Positions 35,374 through 47,845 of a stretch of DNA of 64,000 nucleotides are shown in pieces. A program made the position numbers and the translations under genes. The DNA is from Palaemon carinicauda. Its lineage: Eukaryota > Arthropoda > Malacostraca > Decapoda > Palaemonidae. Location of the stretch: assembly GCF_036898095.1 (NCBI RefSeq), contig NC_090728.1, positions 85,214,935 through 85,278,934 on the forward strand. The letters run 5' to 3'. How positions within the stretch are numbered: the first letter of the stretch is position 1; the number at the start of each line of letters is the position of its first letter. Under the pieces are notes generated by a model, which was given only the letters and a program-made list of their open reading frames with translations, searched no databases and was not told where the DNA came from.

Positions 35374-36335
35374 CATTTTAACAAATTCCAATTATTGTCC
35401 TCCTCCTTTAATCATAGATAACATTCGTATCCCATACACAAATAATGCAAGAATACTTGGGTGTACATTCAAACGGTCTGGCTTGCTTTCCCATGTTAAA
35501 GCAAGAATTAACATTTCCAAAGTGACTGGCAATAGGCTAAAAAGATTCAAGGGATTATCCACTAAAACACAACTGAGGCTCTATAGATCCCTAGTAAGAC
35601 CACAACTAGAATACCCTACAGTAATATTTAGCAATATCAGTAAGACTTCATTGAGTAAAATGCAAGCCGTTCAAAACAAAGCTCTGAGGCGAGCCTATAA
35701 GGAGGAGCCTCCCTATTTTAACAGAATACTTGATCTCCATCAACTTTCTAAGTTGGAACCCCTCAATTGTTAGGTTTCACAGGCTTAGCCAAAAAACCTG
35801 GGACAAACTAGCCATTGACGATGACGACCTGTACGCAATTACAAGGACTCTTTCCAACGGACATACTCGGGATCACAACTGGTGGAGGAGACTAGATCCC
35901 AAAATCAATTGTGATCCACCCCGGCCGAGATATATCTCCACCGGTTAATTCAAATCCTTAACCATCATTAATCAATAATTCAATTAAATTCATTAATTTC
36001 ACATTCATAACCCATAATCTGCCATCATATCATTTTTGCCTTCAAAGGGGGTCATCTAAAATTTAACATTCTTATTGCAACAGGGCTAGATGCGTGAACC
36101 AAAAAACCTTTCCTTTCCTCCTCTATCCACTCTACCTTATTACCTAACATTGCAAGAGGGTCTGCCCCTCTCTTTTCCTCTCCTCCTATACTTCTTTTTC
36201 TCACTTTTTCTTCCTCCTACCCCTCCCGAGTACCTGCCTTCGGGCTATAAACTGGATTGTATCCAGGGGTACTCTTCCTTATCCTTATCCCCTATTCCCC
36301 ACTTCCCTATCCTATCCTGTCCTGTCCTGCATGAA
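35374..36335 (+). mobile_element. 5'-truncated Jockey-type LINE (RT C-terminus and 3' UTR)
   Basis: The frame at 35374-35771 includes RILGCTFKRSGLLSHVKARI, SLVRPQLEYPTVIF and MQAVQNKALRRAYKEEPPY, the C-terminal region of Jockey-type RTs. A one-base shift near 35760 moves to RFHRLSQKTWDKLAIDD and HNWWRRLDPKI, ending at 35948. A 3' UTR with AGAGGGTCTGCCCCTCTC and a TATCCTATCCTGTCC tail follows to about 36335. The element is truncated at its 5' side at the boundary of arm B. Confidence 0.8.
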
Positions 36336-36734
36336 ATTTATACGATGATCTTACTTGATATGAACATTTTTATAGGGTGCGCGAAAACACAGCCTTGAAA
36401 ATAATCTTGGAATATCCAAGGGCTAACTGCGTTGAACCGGATAAACTGAGACAGTGAATATTGAACTTGCCCCCATACTATGCTATTTCTAAGGTGTGGC
36501 AATCATAGGAAAACCTTAGCCTTGAACTACTCTATTGGTTTGACAAGATATAGCATGATCCTAGAATATTTCACAAAAGACATAGCCTGAGTATAAGAAT
36601 ACATAAAATGTCCTAATGATGGGGGAATATATCTTGGAGCATATTAACAATGAATACAACTATTCTAGTAATCACTAGAACATTGCATCTCCTACGAAAA
36701 AGTATACGAGCTTACAAAAACAAAATATATTCTT
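36336..36734. other. No feature identified
   Basis: AT-rich DNA without a supported gene or recognisable repeat. Confidence 0.4.
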
Positions 36735-38030
36735 TCTTCTCTGTGGTTTTTAATACAGAAGCATACAATAGGATAACTTTATTCGGGAAAATTTATATTT
36801 GATGAATCTGAGAAGGAACCAATTTGTCTTCCAAAAATGTCTCCCTACAACATGCAGCAAAGAATTGGCTGAGGGGGATAGAAGCACTAAATAATCACTG
36901 AAGGGCACAACACCCTGGCAATAACTTTGGTGATGAAGTTCATAACATTCACTCTAGGGAAAAGCTTTATCATCTGTCGACACACCTCAGATATACTCCA
37001 CATTTGACTAAATAATTTTTATGCCTAATTTCGTTTTCTTTACTAAAGCCATCTCACTCTGGGGCTCTATTTTTGATCTAAAATTTTGGACGAGAGTCTC
37101 GCTGAATGTAACGGATGGCAAGAGTGATTTATTGTAGGTAAAAGATAAAGAATCTTCATTTGTGAATCACAGGAACGAACCTTATACTTCCTGATATCCC
37201 TTACCAAGGTTAGTCTCTTCAATATCTCAGTACTAGATGCTTATAATACAAACATATCATCATTCAAATGGAGGAGGTTTGAATTATAGGGAATCAAATC
37301 TATAAGTTTTTGGATGCTCGTTTATCAAAGTAACCAAAGATAGAAATGGATGTCTTGGCCAACCATGACTCAGTTCTCTATTATCTGGAGGACCAAGGGA
37401 TAAGGAAAAAGAAATAACTCGTAAATAAGATTCAGGTAAAGTAAGAAGGAAGATTAAATCCGTATCATAGTATATATTTAAGTTGGTAGAGTAAAATTAA
37501 AGTAGGATAGGTATTGAAGGTCAGAGGTGTCTAGTTTCCGTTACAATTTCATCAGAACATCAACCGGGCAAGCCCAACCCACCACTGTGGTGACCAACCA
37601 CAGCAGTGGCCTCAAAATAAACAGCTTAAACTTTCCGTCCCGGGCAGGGATTAATATGCCTACATGCCAATGTGAGGCAACACGTTACAACTGTACTGGC
37701 AAGTAGATAATGTAATCCTGGAAGTCCCATTGCTTTGTAAATTGAATATCTTTCATGACATTCTTCATAGCATTTATGCTTTTCTGAAACATTTTACAAT
37801 TCTGAAGTGTTCAAAATATTTCTTGATGACAAAAGAAAAATAAAAATAAAAATTTGATAATATGAACTTCGTAAATAAATTTTGGTTTAAAGATAAAATA
37901 TAGAGAAAAAAAATGCTATACATTCTGATAATTCTAAAACATTTATTTTATATTTTGTCATTAGCATAAATGGTTGGAAGCAACTGAAATAATGTTTATG
38001 TTTTTATGAGTTTAATCAGTTTCTGTCATG
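36735..38030 (-). repeat. Third, older copy of the duplicated flank
   Basis: Same orientation as arm B and collinear with about 34380-35360. Shared phrases include CCTGGAAGTCCCATTGC/TCTGGAAGTCCCATTGC (37717; 35104), AGTAACCTAAGGAAGAC/AGTAACCAAAGATAG, ATTAGCATAAATG (37962; 35309) and TTTTTATGAG. It is clearly more diverged than A is from B. It does not include the DIRS element or its 600 bp of proximal flank. Confidence 0.65.
37520..37710. mobile_element. SINE-like insertion in the third flank copy
   Basis: About 180 bp between sequence matching arm B has no counterpart there. It is GC-richer than its surroundings, with CTGCCCGGGACGG on the minus strand and a self-complementary CCACTGTGG...CCACAGCAGTGG. 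No target duplication could be defined, so the SINE reading is tentative. Confidence 0.3.
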
Positions 38031-38979
38031 ATAAACTATGAGCAGCCAACGCAAGAGCCCATCTACAGCACAAGGCTGGACAATCTAACAAGCTAAAACA
38101 AAATAAATTCATAAAAAGTATTCGTCGTCTGGATGAACTTTCTAAGAGGGTGAATGACAAGTTGAATCTTAAAATCATTTATTTGTAAAATTCTGAGTTT
38201 TCTTTGTAATTGTGTGACTCCAACTTCACTGCCTGGCAGCAGTGCATGCCAACATCAGTCTTCCCCTTGCCATAACGTAAACAAAGCCACCCCATATGGT
38301 ATGAAAAAAACTACAGGGTATTATTCTGTCTTCCATACCTCATAACGTTAGCTGGACATAAAACGCAATGACTGTGATCATGGTTTTGTTGATCAAACTC
38401 GAGAAGGTAGATAAACAGTATTATAAAGACTATGTAATTAAGAAAGGAGAAATTTCACATGTAACCCAAAAAGAAACCTTAACAGGTTATGGGCCAGACC
38501 GTCAACAGGGAAATAAGTCTCGAAAAAAAATGGGACATTTTTTGGAAGAAAAACATTGTTACTACACTGATGACTATGAAAGCACTATGATACAGCAAGG
38601 TACACAAAATTTTTCTAATAGTGTAACTTACTTGTCCAAGGTCTGTCCTTTCATTCGCCGGCTCAACCACCTTGTGCCACATGGTGCATTCCTTTCCAAC
38701 CGGCTGCTAACTCCCTTATCCTTTAGCATCACCACTATGTCTACCGATGTCTGTTATTCACTGTGTTCCTCTTGTTTAACTAAGCTCACCCCAAGTTTTC
38801 TACTCATACGCTTCTCACTGTATCACTGTAATTTTTCGATTTGCCTTTACTCTAGATGTGTGCACTGCACTCCTCCCTCTATCAATCTTTTTGCCATACC
38901 GCCTCCCCTCTTGTCTCTGTGCAGACAAAATGGATCTTTTCTCCGTTAACTGTCTCCCCAACCAAATGCAATTTATTAG
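38031..38979. other. Interval without a supported gene
   Basis: A plus-strand open stretch at 38368-38949 lacks recognisable motifs and changes composition halfway. It overlaps the downstream end of the Gypsy-like element on the other strand. I do not treat it as a gene. Confidence 0.35.
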
Positions 38980-39454
38980 TTCACATCCCCAGTCCCCCAT
39001 GATTGAACTCAATCACTTCTTCCCACTCTTCATCACCACATGAGCACCGGGTATACACTTTTGTAAGCGCTGCAATACATGCACACCCTCTGGGATCCTC
39101 ATGCCGATCATTTTCCAATATCTTTTGCACTTCATTCACTACTGTTTCATGAACATTATACTGTATTGTAGGTCGGGGCAGATCGACAAACAAAAACCAA
39201 TCATCATCTTCTTGGTCATTATATGCACAAATCCGTGATCTTAGGTCTCATACATGTCGTGGTAATCCATCCACCTCTACTTCTTGAGGTGACTGAACGT
39301 CCATGACACTCCCTTTTCCAAACTGTGTCACAGTGTCCACTTGACGGTTTTACCCACTCAGCATCATTAAAATTATATGATCCTGTGTTAGCCTGTGGCT
39401 CTCGTACTGTCTCATCTACTCCACGCAGCCTCACAACATATCGATACAGCACAT
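38980..39454 (-). pseudogene. Gypsy-like integrase C-terminal region, detached
   Basis: The minus strand reads LYRYVVRLRGVDETVREPQ and then AEWVKPSSGHCDTVWKR. The latter resembles the basic C-terminal domain of Gypsy-type integrases (VWVKPPxGxCxTxW). It continues to DLPRPTIQYNVHETVV and stops at 38981. It has the same strand as the RT/integrase remnants at 43800-45524 and is in the expected downstream position. The 4 kb between is LINE sequence, so this is probably the displaced 3' part of that element. Confidence 0.55.
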
Positions 39455-39472
39455 TTATTTTTATTATTATTA

Positions 39473-39511
<39 letters not shown>

Positions 39512-42157
39512 GCCAAGCTACAATACTAGTTGGAAAAGCAAGATGCTATAAGCCCAAGGGCCCCAATAGGGAAAAATAGCTCAGTGAGGAAAGGAAATAA
39601 AGAAAGAAATAATTGATGAGAATAAATTAACAATAAATCATTCTAAAAACAGTAACAATGCCAAAACAGATATGTCCTATATAAACTATTAACAACGTCA
39701 AAACAGATAAGTCATATAGAAACTATAAAAAGACTCATGTCAGCCTGGTCAACATAAAAACATTTGTTCCAACTTTGAACTTTTGAAGTTCTACTGATTC
39801 AACTACCCAATTAGGAAGATTATTGCTCAACTTGGTAACATCTGGAATAAAACTCTTAGAATACTGTGTAATATTCAGCCTCATGATGTAAAGGATGGTA
39901 AGAGTTATGAAAAATCTTATGCAACATGCACAATGAACTAATTGAACAATGGTGCCAAAGATTGATATCTAGATCAGGAATAAGAAATTTAATAGGCCAT
40001 AAGTTTCTGTCCAACAAATCAAGATGAGAATCCACAGCTGAACACCAGACAGGAGAAAAATATTCAAAACAAGGTAGAATAGAAGAATTAAAACACTTCT
40101 TCAGAATGGATTGATCACCGAAAATCTTGTAAGACTTTCTCAATAAGTCAATTTTTTGTGAAATTGAAGAAGACACAGACCTTGTGTGTTTTTCAAGAGT
40201 AAATTTGTTGTCGAGAACCACACCTAAAATTTAAAAAGAGTCATACAAATTTAAAGAAACATTATCAATACTGAGATCTGGATGTTAATGAGCCACCGTC
40301 CTTGACCTACTCACAATCATACTTTGAGTTTTGTTAGGATTCAGCATCATACCCCATAATTTGCGCCATGCACTAATTTTAGCTAAATCTCTATTGAGGG
40401 ATTCACCAACCCCAGATCTACATTCAGGGGATGGAATTGATGTAAAGAGAGTTGCATCATCTGAATATGCAACAAGCTTGTTTTCTAGGCCAAACCACAT
40501 GTCATGTGTATTATGAAAAGTAATGGGCCAAGAACACTACCCTAGGGAACACGGGATATCACATTCCTATACTCATTATAGTGCCCATCAACAAGAAGAA
40601 CTTTTTGAGATCTATTACTTAAAAAATCAATAATAAAGCTAAGAAACGACCCACCCACTCCAACTGATCGAGTTTGAAATCAAGGGCCTCATGATTAACA
40701 CGGTCAAAGGCAGTACTAAAATCAAGGCCAATCATACGAACTTCCTGACCTCAATCAAGGGATTTCTGTACAGCATTTGGGATTGTAAAAAGGCATCACA
40801 TGCTCCAAGGCCTTTACGAAAACCAAATTGTAAACTAGGGAATAGATGATTACCTTCAGCAAACCTATTAAGACGTTTTGCCCGAAGATGTTCAAAAACT
40901 TTAGATAATATGGGGGTTATGGAAATTGGGTGGTAATCAGTCGGACTTGAACTACCACAAACACATTTACATAGAGGAGTAACATTACCAATTCACCGAC
41001 AGGAGCTAAAAGCTCCTCTTCTTGGTAACTTGCACAAAATAACTGATAACTTTGGAGCTAAGAAATCTGCTGTCTTTACAAAAAACAAAGGAAAAATACA
41101 ATTTGAGTGTACAATTCCATAAACATCAAGGTTCATCAACAGAGCTATAATCTCACGAGATCGAAAAGCTAAACTAGTTAGTTTAGCCTTAGGAAAACAG
41201 GAATGAGGAAGTTCAAGTTTTTCATTACTTTGTTTACTGTCAAAAACATCAGCCAAAAGGGTTGCCTTTTTCTTTGGACAGTGAGTGACTGAGCCATCTG
41301 GTTTGAGTAAAGGAGGAACTTTTGCATCTACACCAAAGGGTGTATATTTAAGGGCCGACCACCATTTATGTTCCTGAGTTGTACCAGAAAGGGTTTTTTT
41401 TATGGTTAAATTTTACTCCTTTTCAGATGAGGCATAAATTCTCAGAGCAAAAGCTCGAAGCTGAGTATAGTTGTTCCAGGTCAAATCTGATCTGTTACCC
41501 TTCCAAAGATGATAGGCCTCCTGCTTCTCCAAATAAGCACGTCTACAATCATCATTGAACTACGGTTTGCCCTTCACTCGGTACCTTAGCACAAGAGAAG
41601 GGATACGCCTATCAATTATGTTGACTAGATTCTCATTCAAAGGGACAACAGGATCTACACTGCTATATAATTGTAACTAATTCAAGCACAAAAGATCATG
41701 CATAATCCCATTTCAGTCTGCTTGAGATTTCATATAAATTTTACAAGAGTATGATGTATCAGGGACAGGCTGCTCAGTCTTCACTAGTAATGAAATCAAG
41801 GCATGTTAAGATGTCCCGACTGGAGAACCAACCTTACTTGTTATAACGCCAGGGGAGTCAGTGTATAAGAGGTCCAAGCAATTACCAGACCTGTGAGTAG
41901 CTTCATTTATGATTCAGAGGCAAAGTGTAAAGCTTAAGTCTTAAGCCATGGTGATCGATAGGAGAGATAGAACTTAACCACTCCCTATGGTGAGCATTAA
42001 AATCACCAACAAAGACAAAAGAAGCCTCTCTATCATCTGCTTTTATATTAGCCATAGTGGTAAGAAGACAATCGAAGATAAAATCATACATGTCTGGATT
42101 CCTGTAGATATAACACAAATAAAAATTGTTATTCCTACCAAAAACTTTTATTACCTA
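39455..42157 (-). mobile_element. Jockey-type LINE, decayed, with (AAT)n tail
   Basis: The 3' end is the (TTA)n run at 39455-39510, preceded on the minus strand by a 3' UTR with GCATCTTGCTTTTCCAACTAG. Upstream come the RT C-terminus (40221-39856: VLDNKFTLEKHTRSVSS, CFNSSILPCFEYFSPVWC) and the palm (40500-40285: LVAYSDDATLFTS, with YSDD at the YADD position; NPNKTQSMIVSRSRT). Earlier RT pieces follow, then an endonuclease fragment (42157-41903: CYIYRNPD, FVFVGDFNAHHREWL). Every domain is separated by frameshifts or stops. The 5' end is truncated within the endonuclease, abutting another LINE. Confidence 0.85.
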
Positions 42158-43553
42158 ACCAGGGACTCAGCCGAGTTCAGCTGGTACTGCTAGGGTGCCA
42201 CAGCCCAACCTCCCACATTTTCCACCACAGATGAAGCTTCATACTGCTGAATCCCCTACTGCTGCTACCTCCACGGTCATCTAAGGCACCGGAGGAAGCA
42301 GCAGGGCCTACCGGAACTGCGTCACAATCGCTCGCCATTCATTCCTATTTCTAGCACGCTCTCTTGCCTCTCTCACATCTATCCTCCTATCACCCAGAGC
42401 TTTTTTTCACACCATCCATCCACCCAAACCTTGGCCTTCCTCTTGTACTTCTCCCATCAACTCTTGCATTCATCACCTTCTTTAGCAGACAGCCATTTTC
42501 CATTCTCTCAACATGGCCAAACCACCTCAACACATTCATATCCACTCTAGCCGCTAACTCATTTCTTGCACCCGTTCTCACCCTCATCACTTCGTTCCTA
42601 ACCCTATCTACTTGAGATACACCAGCCATACTCCTCAGACACTTCATCTCAAACACATTCAATTTCTGTCTCTCCATCACTTTCATTCCCCACAACTCCG
42701 ATCCATACATCACAGTTGGTACAATCACTTTCTCATATAGAACTCTCTTTACATTCATTCCCAACCCTCTATTTTTTACTACTCCCTTAACTGCCCCCAA
42801 CACCTTGCAACCTTCATTCACTCTCTGACGTACATCTGCTTCCACTCCACCATTTGCTGCAACAACAGACCCCAAGTACTTAAACTGATCCACCTCCTCA
42901 AGTAACTCTCCATTCAACATGACATTCAACCTTGCACCACCTTCCCTTCTCGTACATCTCATAACCTTACTCTTACCCACATTAACTCTCAACTTCCTTC
43001 TCTCACACACCCTTCCAAATTCTGTCACTAGTCGGTCAAGCTTCTCTTCTGTGTCTGCTACCAGTACAGTATCATCCGCAAACAACAACTGATTTACCTC
43101 CCATTCATGATCATTCTCGCCTACCAGTTTTAATCCTCGTCCAAGCACTCCAGCATTCACCTCTCTCACCACTCCATCAACATACAAGTTGAACAACCAC
43201 GGCGACATTACACATCCCTGTCTCAGCCCCACTCTCACCGGAAACCAATCGCTCACTTCATTTCCTATTCTAACACATGCTTTACTACCTCTGTAGAAAC
43301 TTTTCACTGCTTGCAACAACCTTCCACCAACTCCATATAACCTCATCCCATTCCACATTGCTTCCCTATCAACTCTATCATATGCTTTCTCCAGATCCAT
43401 AAACGCAACATACACCTCCTTACCTTTTGCTAAATATTTCTCGCATATCTGCCTAACTGTAAAATAATGATTCATGCAACCCCTACCTCTTCTAAAACCA
43501 CCCTGTACTTCCAAGATTGCATTCTCTGTTTTATCCTTAATCATTTTAATCAA
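42158..43553 (-). pseudogene. Non-LTR reverse transcriptase, largely open, truncated at both ends
   Basis: A 387-codon frame begins within the RT fingers (VQGGFRRGRGCMNHY). It carries FMDLEKAYDRVDRE (catalytic Asp), GLRQGCVMSPWLFNLYVD, LLFADDTVLVADTEEK (the DD pair), VNVGKSKVMR and the thumb (YGSELWGMKVMERQKLNVFE), then LRWFGHVERM near the end. At 42401-42407 a run of seven T (A7 on the coding strand) shifts the frame; the adjacent frame continues to NRNEWRAIVTQFR and a stop near 42315. The start is abrupt, without upstream endonuclease, so it is 5'-truncated. The 3' UTR is cut at about 42158, where the next LINE begins. Confidence 0.88.
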
Positions 43554-43569
43554 ACAAATTGTAGTATAG

Positions 43570-45524
43570 TAATTAACCCCTTGGGTGGAGAAATATTTAG
43601 TATCGTTTTGTTTCCAGGTGTATGAGGAAAGATGAGAATATGTAAAGAATAGGCCAGACTATTCTGTGTAAGTGTAGGCAAAGAAAAAATAAGCTGTAAC
43701 CAGAGAGAGGGGTCCAATGCATTCATGTCTGGCCAGTCAAAGGATCCAATACCTCTCTAGTGGTAATATCTCAACGGGCAGCTGTTGCACTGCCCTACCT
43801 ACTACTTGTTAGAGGAGCAGGAGCAGTCTCTTCCTTACAGCCATCTCGTGGTGTGATATTATAGAGATTCACAGCCTCGCCTATTGAACGCTGTTTCCTT
43901 TTAGCTATTACATTCACTGTCTCATGACATCTCTCTGTCACACCATTACCTCACGCTATAAAAGCACACCCGAACCTCACCTTTACATCACACTTATCAG
44001 TGGACTCTATAAACCTAGTGCTTTTAAAGGTTGTGTCATTATCTGTCAGAATCTCTTCTAGGTCTCCACATTCAGAGAAAATATTTTCTAGCTGCGCTAT
44101 CACACACTCGCTAGTTTGCATACGCACCTGGTGCCATATAGCAGACTACGATGGTCAAAATCTATGACTGTCAGGTAATGCTCTCTGCGATAGTACATTA
44201 TATCATTCCTTATCTGCTGCCATACTTGACATACACTCAAGCTTCCATTACTTCACTTCAGCGTTGCAGGATCAATGGACTTACACACTTCGCAACCTTT
44301 TACCACATCATGAACTTGTCGTGCTTAACTGTTGCATCTTGTCTCCGTGCAAAATACAGAGTTCACCGCACCACCGTTTGTCCTATCTCATGGTACACCC
44401 GTCTTACCAAATTGTACACTGTATCTTCCACAGCAGCACATAGCGATGGCATCGCATCTGGCTTTCTCAATCATCTTACTGGTACCATACATCCACCGAT
44501 CTCTACCACAGCGCCAAAGGCCAATGAACTCGCATCACCTCAGAGTGTCTCTGACCTTTTACCAAAATCCCATCTACTTCCCGGATGATCAGTTTTCCTC
44601 ACAGCCGCTATTGTATCATGCAGGTACTGTACCACCATGCTGTCTGTCACTATATTTCCACATCGCCTTACTCACTTTGCGCTTGATGAACACCGCACTT
44701 ACTTGCAGCCATCCACACACAGGGTAATGACTAACTAGTTCCCGCAAACAGGAAACACATCGCTATATGTTCCTTGATCGGATACCTCTAGCACATAACC
44801 ATTCCTACGCCACTGCAACTTGCCATTCTCTCCTCACACCTGCCGTCCAAATGCTTATGTGCATTCCTGCATGTTTTCAGGTTGCTTAGATAACAACCCG
44901 TATTTCTCCAAATAGATAATTACATGTTTCACTACGTCCCTATCCTCACGAACTAGTACATCATCTACATATGTGGACATAGTACAATCACGCACTAATG
45001 CGTTCTGCTCCAACACTTTATTAATCACCGCTTTCATCACCAGTGGGGCAACATTTAAGCCATATCCAAACCTTGTAAGGCCCTACCTCTTACCTCCAAA
45101 CATAACTGATTGGTATGGCCAAAATCTCTCCTTTACTCCTATTTGTTACATTGACAGCCATCTTTCGCCAGACACGTAGCTTGTCTGCGCATACATCCTC
45201 ATCTCCTGTATGGGCATCAATGTAACTATTGACCTCACGAAAATCCATCACCGGCTTCATCTCATCATAACTTAGCTGGATAACTGCCATCAACGGAGTT
45301 AAGCCTTTAGCATGGCCATTCTTACCCTTATTATATGGCTGCAGCCAGCCCTGCTGAATCCACTCCTGCAACTCTCTCTCATATCTCTGTTGTGCCTCAG
45401 GTGGGACTGCGTATTCACATCTCGTGTTATTCAGCATAGCTAGCTCTTCATCGTCTCTCCATTTCCTGGCTATCGTCAAACACTTAGCCAGAGGATTAGA
45501 GGTAACTTGGTAAACCATAAACAT
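43570..45524 (-). pseudogene. Gypsy-like LTR retrotransposon pol, decayed
   Basis: In order on the minus strand: RT fingers at 45524-45090 (LQEWIQQGWLQPYNKGKNG, then MDFREVNSYID); the RT catalytic box at 45040-44855 (STYVDDVLV, the YVDD motif); a badly broken RNase H interval; the integrase zinc-binding end near 44280 (CEVCKSIDPATLK); and the integrase core. The core has HYLTVIDFDH near 44170 (first Asp), LTDNDTTF near 44050 (second Asp) and GNGVTERCHETVNVIAKRK near 43940 (catalytic Glu), followed by NLYNITPRD. At least six frame breaks are visible. It stops near a LINE at 43560; a likely continuation is at 39454-38980. Confidence 0.8.
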
Positions 45525-45699
45525 TGTTCCCTACAAGAAATTGCTGTATTTCTTCTGTTATCGTAAATTTTGATGATTAGTACATTTTAATGTAAAGGAG
45601 ATTGTGAACAATGGCATCTCTATAACTTCCTCGAGTCGCAGATGATGGATTACACCCTTCTCCATTCAGTTCTACGAAAAACCTGAGAAAGAGTACAAG

Positions 45700-46224
45700 C
45701 CTGATTTTGACCTATGTTATTTACTCATTTTTACGTTTTTTCTCTTTTTTTTCTCGTTTTAGGCAAGAATTTTATTCTTTCAAAGAGGCAAAGAAAATCT
45801 CAACATCTTGCTAACATAAGGAAGAAGAAAATTTGCTCTATTAAGAGTTCAGACGAGGGTAACATCTATAGTGCAGAGAGAGAGAGAGTTTTGTAAAAGG
45901 AAAACGGACGGCCTTGCCTAACACGAGCGAAAGATTCATCATATTAGGGAAAAGGATCTCCTTTTATGATATATAACTTTTATTTTCTTTATCAATAGCC
46001 AAAAAGGAACATAAAATTCATAATAATCATGATTTATTAATATCGTCCTTGTAAAAAAACAAAGAAAAGCTTTGAACGCTCACTGACATTCACTTATTTT
46101 TACGTTTGTTTTCCTCGTTTTTGGTAAGAATTTTATCATTTCAAAGTAGAAAGACAATTTCCAAATCTTGCTGTCATAAGGAAGAAGACAGTTCGTTCTA
46201 TTAAGAGTTCTCTCTCTCTGGTAG

Positions 46225-46281
<57 letters not shown>

Positions 46282-46480
46282 TTGTGGATAGAGGAGCAGC
46301 CGCCTTGTCTCACAGGAGCCAAAAGAGGCCAGATATTGATGAAAAGTATCTTCACTTATGATTAAATTATGATAAACAACTTTCTTTTTATGGGAATACC
46401 CCAAAAAACATAAAATTCATGATAATCATGATTTATCAATATTATCTATAAAAATACAAGGATAAACTTTGAAAGCCAGT
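45700..46480. repeat. Two tandem copies of a ~375-bp unit with a (GA)n expansion
   Basis: 45715-46080 and about 46090-46465 share the same order of phrases: TTTTTACGTTT, AAGAATTTTAT, GAAGAAGA..., CTATTAAGAGTTC, AGTGCAGAGAGAGAG, CATAAAATTCAT, GATAATCATGATTTAT. The GA tract is 8 units in the first copy and extends from 46228 to 46279 in the second. Identity elsewhere is moderate, so the duplication is old. Confidence 0.75.
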
Positions 46481-46495
46481 ATCTCAGAACTACAA

Positions 46496-47219
46496 TTATT
46501 GACCTTCAAATTCATAAGTCTTCCTTAGTTTTAAAGATATAGCTGTAACTTGCCAAGGCACCCTAAGAGAGAAAAATACAAAGTGAGGTTGTTCACCAAG
46601 AGTGGTATGTACAGCAGAATTGAGCACTCGCTGTATTTCACCTAAGTACTTTGGCCATTGATAAGGATGTCCTTTGCACTTCACGTTTAGTATTGTTTTC
46701 ATGGCTCTATGCATCCTTTCTCTAATGCTATTTCCTTGTGGATGATATGGGGTAATATAACTTGCATTAATCTTATGTTCGCGGCATAATTCTTTAAATT
46801 GATGTAAAGTGAATTCAGCACCATTATCCAGAAGGACAGTCATAGGTACACCAAAGTCATTCACATACATAAGGAAGTTTTTGCTTACCTCCTCTGTAGA
46901 CTTGTTTCGCAAGGGATAGAACTTAGTATACCGGCTATATTGATCAATAACAATCAGTACATATCTATAACGATTTTGCACCAGGTAACATATCGGTTAA
47001 ATCAAAACTGATTCTCTCTAAAGGTTTAGTTACTGGAGGCCATTCCTGAAACTGTTGTTGTAAAAAACTACTAGTTTTATGTTTTTGACACATAACACAT
47101 TCAATTACATATTTGGTAACACCAGATCGCAATGAAGGCCAATAAAATAAGTTTTCAATAGCATCAATTGTTTTGTGCATCCCTAAGTGCCCTGACAATG
47201 ATTCATGAACAAACTTCAA
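46496..47219 (-). pseudogene. Gypsy-like integrase
   Basis: 47219-46965 carries the zinc-binding HHCC region (HESLSGHLGMH, then CVMCQKHK). 46981-46496, in an overlapping different frame, carries the core: VLIVIDQYSRYTKFYP (Asp), TVLLDNGAEFT (Asp), and TPYHPQGNSIRERMHRAMK with the Glu in RERMHR. The catalytic triad is intact, but the two halves are out of frame with each other. It ends at 46496 without a chromodomain. Confidence 0.9.
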
Positions 47220-47230
47220 AGCTACCTTTG

Positions 47231-47845
47231 TTAAATCCTCGGAACTATTAATCTCAACTGAATGGAGTTATCAATTTTCTTTGCAATTAGATATAATAAG
47301 CCTTCATACAACAGGAACTGAAAGGTTAATAGGTTAGCCCACCAGAGTTCCTCTAACTGCTTTTCTTTAAACTCATCCTTGCTCAGATCAAGATAATCGT
47401 CCCTACTCTGATGAAAAACTGCGCTAATCGGTCTACTTAGTTGATCTGCCACCTGATTATTTCTACCTGGCCTATATTCTACTTTGAACCGGTAATCCTG
47501 CATCTCAATTACCCATCTGCTCATTCTAGGTGATTTAGTCTTTCTCTTGAACACCGATACTAGAGGCTGATGATCTGTGGGAACGGTAAATAGAGCACCC
47601 CAAAGAAAATGATGAAACCTACGACATGCTAAAATTATTGCAAGTGCTTCTCTGTCAGTGGTACTGAAGCGCTGCTCAACTGGCTTCAGTTTCTTAGAGA
47701 AATATCCAACAGGTTTCAACTGTTCATCTTGTCTATGCATCAAAACCGCACCTACGTGATCTAAACTAGCGTCAGTAAATAATTCAAAGGGTTTAGTCAT
47801 TAGAGCCTTTACTAACACTGAAGCAGTGACTAATGCTTGTTTCAT
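47231..47845 (-). pseudogene. Gypsy-like RNase H
   Basis: The open segment carries PFELFTDASLDHVGAVLM (first Asp), GYFSKKLKPVEQRFSTTDREALAI (Glu), FTVPTDHQPLV (Asp) and YRPGRNNQVADQLSR (terminal Asp). All four acidic positions are visible. It overlaps the end of the RT segment in a shifted frame and runs on into the linker before the integrase. Confidence 0.9.

Noticed and set aside
38368..38949. A 193-codon plus-strand gene
   Set aside because: Composition changes midway, no motif is seen, and it overlaps the decayed 3' region of a Gypsy-like element on the other strand.
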